From: Liolophura sinensis
Taxonomy: Eukaryota > Mollusca > Polyplacophora > Chitonida > Chitonidae
Assembly: GCF_032854445.1 (NCBI RefSeq)
Contig: NW_027018175.1
Span: 1 to 64,000, forward strand
Reading direction: 5' to 3'
DNA: 64,000 nucleotides
Shown: positions 60,081-64,000 of the stretch, piece by piece
Layout: every line of letters starts with the position of its first letter
Numbering within the stretch: the first letter of the stretch is position 1
The notes under the pieces: generated by a model
Database searches by the model: none
What the model was told of the DNA's origin: nothing
The model's input: only the letters and a program-made list of their open reading frames with translations
Translations under genes and position numbers: made by a program

Positions 60081-61181
60081 TTGATGTCAAGATCACGTGC
60101 CCAGCAACGGCTCTTACTCCATGGAAACCAAGGAAATTTGCAATTTTTCAACAGCTGGAGATGCCTGGCCAAATTGCGCATCTTTTGGCACCTTATTGAT
60201 GTGGGTCAGTGTTCAATTGTACTTTTTACAGCGCACTGTATCAAGTACCTTGTGTTTTTTTTATATACAAACGGTGTGGTTTTTCTACATGTAGATAAAG
60301 ACATTGAGTTTGTCTTCGACTTAAAAGTAAGACATTTGCTGGGTGAGTTAAATGGGCTTGGCCCAAAGATTTGACGTCGTCTGGGCTACCGAAGGGCACA
60401 TAAGTTATAATGAAAAGTTGAATATAGTAATGACCAGTCGCGATTGTATATAGTTAATGTAGCCGATTTCAATTCGCAAAAAGACCAGGCAAAAATCCAA
60501 AAGTGGAAAAACTGTTCCAATGCTGCTGGTAAGAGGCTAATCCGACGTATTTTTTGACGAGAAATCGAATGGTGCAAACCGCGTTGCTCTCCGACCAATA
60601 CTTTTGGCTGTAGCCACAAATGAATAATCATTGATGTCAAGATCACGTGCCCAGCAACGGCTCTTACTCCATGGAAACCAAGGAAATTTGCAATTTTTCA
60701 ACAGCTGGAGATGCCTGGCCCAATTGCGCATATTTTGGCACCTTATTGATGTGGGTCAGCGTTCAATTGTACTTTTTACAGCGGACTGTATCAAGTACCT
60801 TGTGTTTTTTTTATATACAAATGGTGTGGTTTTTCTACATGTAGATAAAGGCATTGAGTTTGTCTTCGACTTAGAAGTAAGACATTTGCTGGGTGAGTTA
60901 AATGGGCTTGGCCCAAAGATTTGACGTCGTCTGGGCTACCGAAGGGCACATAACTTATAATGAAAAGTTGAATATAGTAATGACCAGTCGCGATTGTACA
61001 TAGTTAATGTAGCCGATTTCAATTCGCAAAAAGACCAGGCAAAAAATCCAAAAGTGGAAAAACTGTTCCAATGCTGTTGGTAACAGGCTAATCCGACGTA
61101 TTTTTTGACGAGAAATCGAATGGTGCAAACCGCGTTGCTCTCCGACCAATACTTTTGGCTGTAGCCACAAATGAATAATCA
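60081..61181 (+). repeat. Late dimer, copy 1 (1101 bp)
   Basis: Monomer 60081 has CCAAATTGCGC, GCGCACTG, ACAAACGGTG and GACTTAAAAG. Monomer 60631 has CAGCGTTCAA and AAAGGCATTG. The same pair of types follows at 61182 and 61731. Confidence 0.85.
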
Positions 61182-62276
61182 TTGATGTCAAGATCACGTG
61201 CCCAGCAACGGCTCTTACTCCATGGAAACCAAGGAAATTTGCAATTTTTCAACAGCTGGAGATGCCTGGCCAAATTGCGCATCTTTTGGCACCTTATTGA
61301 TGTGGGTCAGTGTTCAATTGTACTTTTTACAGCGCACTGTATCAAGTACCTTGTGTTTTTTTATATACAAACGGTGTGGTTTTTCTACATGTAGATAAAG
61401 ACATTGAGTTTGTCTTCGACTTAAAAGTAAGACATTTGCTGGGTGAGTTAAATGGGCTTGGCCCAAAGATTTGACGTCGTCTGGGCTACCGAAGGGCACA
61501 TAACTTATAATGAAAAGTTGAATATAGTAATGACCAGTCGCGATTGTACATAGTTAATGTAGCCGATTTCAATTAGCAAAAAGACCAGGCAAAAATCCAA
61601 AAGTGGAAAAACTGTTCCAATACTGCTGGTAAGAGGCTAATCCGACGTATTTTTTGACGAGAAATCGAATGGTGCAAACCGCGTTGCTCTCCGACCAATA
61701 CTTTTGGCTGTAGCCACAAATGAATAATCATTGATGTCAAGATCACGTGCCCAGCAACGGCTCTTACTCCATGGAAACCAAGAAAATTGCAATTTTTCAA
61801 CAGCTGGAGATGCCTGGCCCAATTGCGCATCTTTTGGCACCTTATTGATGTGGGTCAGCGTTCAATTGTACTTTTTACAGCGGACTGTATCAAGTACCTT
61901 GTGTTTTTTTATATACAAATGGTGTGGTTTTTCTACATGTAGATAAAGGCATTGAGTTTGTCTTCGACTTAGAAGTAAGACATTTGCTGGGTGAGTTAAA
62001 TGGGCTTGGCCAAAGATTTGACGTCGTCTGGGCTACCGAAGGGCACATAACTTATAATGAAAAGTTGAATATAGTAATGACCAGTCGCGATTGTACATAG
62101 TTAATGTAGCCGATTTCAATTAGCAAAAAGACCAGGCAAAAATCCAAAAGTGGAAAAACTGTTCCAATGCTGTTGGTAAGAAACTAATCCGACGTATTTT
62201 TTGACGAGAAATCGAATGGTGCAAACCGCGTTGCTCTCGACCAATACTTTTGGCTGTAGCCACAAATGAATAATCA
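61182..62276 (+). repeat. Late dimer, copy 2 (1095 bp), with new indels
   Basis: The monomer types are those of 60081-61181, including ACAAACGGTG, GACTTAAAAG and AAAGGCATTG. The second monomer has several one-base losses and changes (near 61783, 62010, 62180 and 62237) and is only 546 bp long. Confidence 0.85.
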
Positions 62277-63923
62277 TTGATGTCAAGATCACGTGCCCAG
62301 CAACGGCTCTTACTCCATGGAAACCAAGAAATTTGCAATTTTTCAACAGCTGGAGATGCCTGGCCCAATTGCGCATCTTTTGGCACCTTATTGATGTGGG
62401 TCAGTGTTCAATTGTACTTTTTACAGCGACTGCATCAAGTACCTTGTTTTTTTTATATACAAATGGTGTGGTTTTTCGACATGTAGATAAAGACATTGAG
62501 TTTGTCTTCGACTTAGAAGTAAGACGATTTTGCTGGGTGAGTTAAATGGGCTTGGCCCAAAGATTTGACGTCGTCTGTGCTACCGAAGGGCACATAACTT
62601 ATAATGAAAGTTGAATATAGTAATGACCAGTCGCGATTGTACATAGTTAATGTAGCCGATTTCAATTCGCAAAAAGACCAGCAAAAATCCAAAAGAAGAA
62701 AAACTGTTCCAATGCTGCTAATAAGAGGCTAATCCGACGTATTTTTTTTGACGAGAAATCGAATGGTGCAAACCGCGTTGCTCTCCGACCAATACTTTTG
62801 GCTGTAGCCACAAATGAATAATCATTGATGTCAAGATCACGTGCCCAGCAACGGCTCTTACTCCATGGAAACCAAGGAAATTTGCAATTTTTCAACAGCT
62901 GGAGATGCCTGGCCCAATTGCGCATCTTTTGGCACCTTATTAATGTGGGTCAGTGTTCAATTGTACTTTTTACAGCGGACTGTATCAAGTACCTTGTGTT
63001 TTTTTATATGCAAATGGTGTGGTTTTTCTACATGTAGATAAAGACATTGAGTTTGTCTTCGACTTAGAATTAAGACAACTCCTGGTTGAGGTTAAATGGG
63101 CTTGGCCCAAAGATTTGACGTCGTCTGGGCTACCGAAGGGCACATAACTTATAATGAAAAGTTGAATATAGTAATGACCAATCGCGATTGTACATAGTTA
63201 ATGTAGCCGATTTCAATTCGCAAAAGACCAGGCAAAAATCCAAAAGTAGAAAAACTGTTCCAATGCTGCTGGTAAGAGGCTAATCCGACGTATTTTTTGA
63301 CGAGAAATCGAATGGTGCAAACCGCGTTGCTCTCCGACCAATACTTTTGGCTGTAGCCACAAATGAATAATCATTGATGTCAAGATCACGTGCCCAGCAA
63401 CGGCTCTTACTCCATGGAAACCAAGGAAATTTGCAATTTTTCAACAGCTGGAGATGCCTGGCCAAATTGCGCATCTTTTGGCACCTTATTGATGTGGGTC
63501 AGTGTTCAATTGTACTTTTTACAGCGGACTGTATCAAGTACCTTGTGTTTTTTTTATATACAAATGGTGTGGTTTTTCTACATGTAGATAAAGACATTGA
63601 GTTTGTCTTCAACTTAGAAGTTAGACAACTGCTGGGTGAGTTAAATGGGCTTGGCCCAAAGATTTGACGTCGTCTGGGCTACCGAAGGGCACATAACTTA
63701 TAATGAAAAGTTGAATATAGTAATGACCAGTCGCGATTGTACATAGTTAATGTAGCCGATTTCAATTCGCAAAAAGACCAGGCAAAAATCCAAAAGAAGA
63801 AAAACTGTTCCAATGCTGCTGGTAAGAGGCTAATCCGACGTGTTTTTTGACGAGAAATCGAATGGTGCAAACCGCGTTGCTCTCCGACCAATACTTTTGG
63901 CTGTAGCCACAAATGAATAATCA
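62277..63923 (+). repeat. Three indel-rich monomers near the right edge (62277, 62825, 63374)
   Basis: Monomer 62277 is the most divergent in the window. It has lost bases near 62329, 62427, 62447, 62607 and 62680, gained bases near 62525 and 62740, and has TTTTCGACATG in the palindrome. Monomer 62825 has an extra G near 63090 and a lost A near 63222. Monomer 63374 returns to the CCAAATTGCGC/CTTCAACTT type with little damage. Confidence 0.9.
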
Positions 63924-64000
63924 TTGATGTCAAGATCACGTGCCCAGCAAACGGCTCTTACTCCATGGAAACCAAGGAAATTTGCAATTTTTCAACAGCT
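63924..64000 (+). repeat. Partial monomer at right window edge
   Basis: These are the first 77 bp of a monomer, with an extra A in CAGCAAACGG near 63950. The array continues past the window. Confidence 0.95.

Larger units (their letters stand above)
1..64000 (+). repeat. Satellite DNA array, ~550-bp monomer, 116 complete copies plus two edge partials
   Basis: The same sequence recurs every 546-551 bp, mostly 549-550, without interruption and always in the same orientation. Landmarks present in nearly every copy are the CACGTG near the monomer start, a 12-bp palindrome about 200 bp in, a GTGAGTTAAATGGGCTTGGC element about 260 bp in, and GACGAGAAATCGAATGG about 475 bp in. Most length differences come from two T-runs. 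Copies differ mainly by single-base substitutions that recur in groups of monomers, which is how the higher-order units below were recognised. No stretch longer than a few bases falls outside the repeat. This is a complex satellite of the kind found in eukaryotic heterochromatin; the species and chromosomal position cannot be read from the sequence. Confidence 0.98.

Noticed and set aside
1-64000. CRISPR array
   Set aside because: The repeat unit is 550 bp with no short repeat/unique spacer pattern and no cas genes.
1-64000. Ribosomal RNA, 5S or tRNA-derived satellite
   Set aside because: No rRNA core sequence, no GGTTCRANNCC B-box and no tRNA fold was seen in the monomer.
1-64000. Tandem transposon or integrated element
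   Set aside because: No terminal repeats, target-site duplications, integrase, transposase or reverse transcriptase motifs were found. Every monomer runs directly into the next.
1-64000. The array as a pure assembly artefact
   Set aside because: Different HOR units carry distinct private substitutions and ordered subtypes, which an artificial stacking of one read would not give. The exact copy number and the 45-kb border still cannot be guaranteed from sequence alone.

Overview
The window is one uninterrupted tandem repeat array. A monomer of about 550 bp is repeated head to tail, all in one orientation, from base 1 to base 64000. Taking each monomer to start at the TTG of the conserved TTGATGTCAAGATCACGTG, there are 116 complete monomers (153-63923, mean about 549.8 bp), a 152-bp partial at the left edge and a 77-bp partial at the right edge. 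The monomer at 3454-4003 has 225 G+C in 550 (41%) and 19 CpG. I find no functional gene, rRNA, tRNA, transposon end, telomere repeat or unique flanking sequence. A 64-kb complex satellite of this kind suggests nuclear DNA of a eukaryote; nothing in the sequence identifies the species.

The array is not uniform. Shared private substitutions divide it into regions. (1) 1-2904 is an indel-rich edge. (2) 2905-12250 is built of 3-monomer (1650 bp) and 2-monomer units. (3) 12251-16099 is a mixed stretch. (4) 16100-45233 is a higher-order repeat (HOR) domain. Its units each start with the same marked monomer (at 16100, 23796, 28743, 29842, 34238 and 39734, with a drifted copy at 45234), and they contain 14, 9, 2, 8, 10 and 10 monomers. 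Several hybrid monomers show where unequal exchange shortened or duplicated units. (5) 45234-62276 is a second HOR domain with a different marker set and 5-6 monomer units, plus late dimers. (6) 62277-64000 is again indel-rich.

The most interesting sequence inside the monomer is a stretch of about 200 bp that reads as the C-terminal part of a superfamily 1 (UPF1/AAA_12-like) helicase. It holds an FDVV element and then LNIVMTRSRLYIV, which resembles motif VI (LNVALTRAR..L.IV). In the consensus monomer it is broken by a one-base frameshift inside this motif and by an in-frame stop set by a T-run. One copy (976-1182) is open across the first break, and others (for example 17563-17745 and 25259-25441) are open across the second. 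This is best read as a dead gene fragment amplified as satellite, not as a working gene. Open frames of 64-114 codons recur in almost every monomer because one chance ORF has been copied with the repeat.
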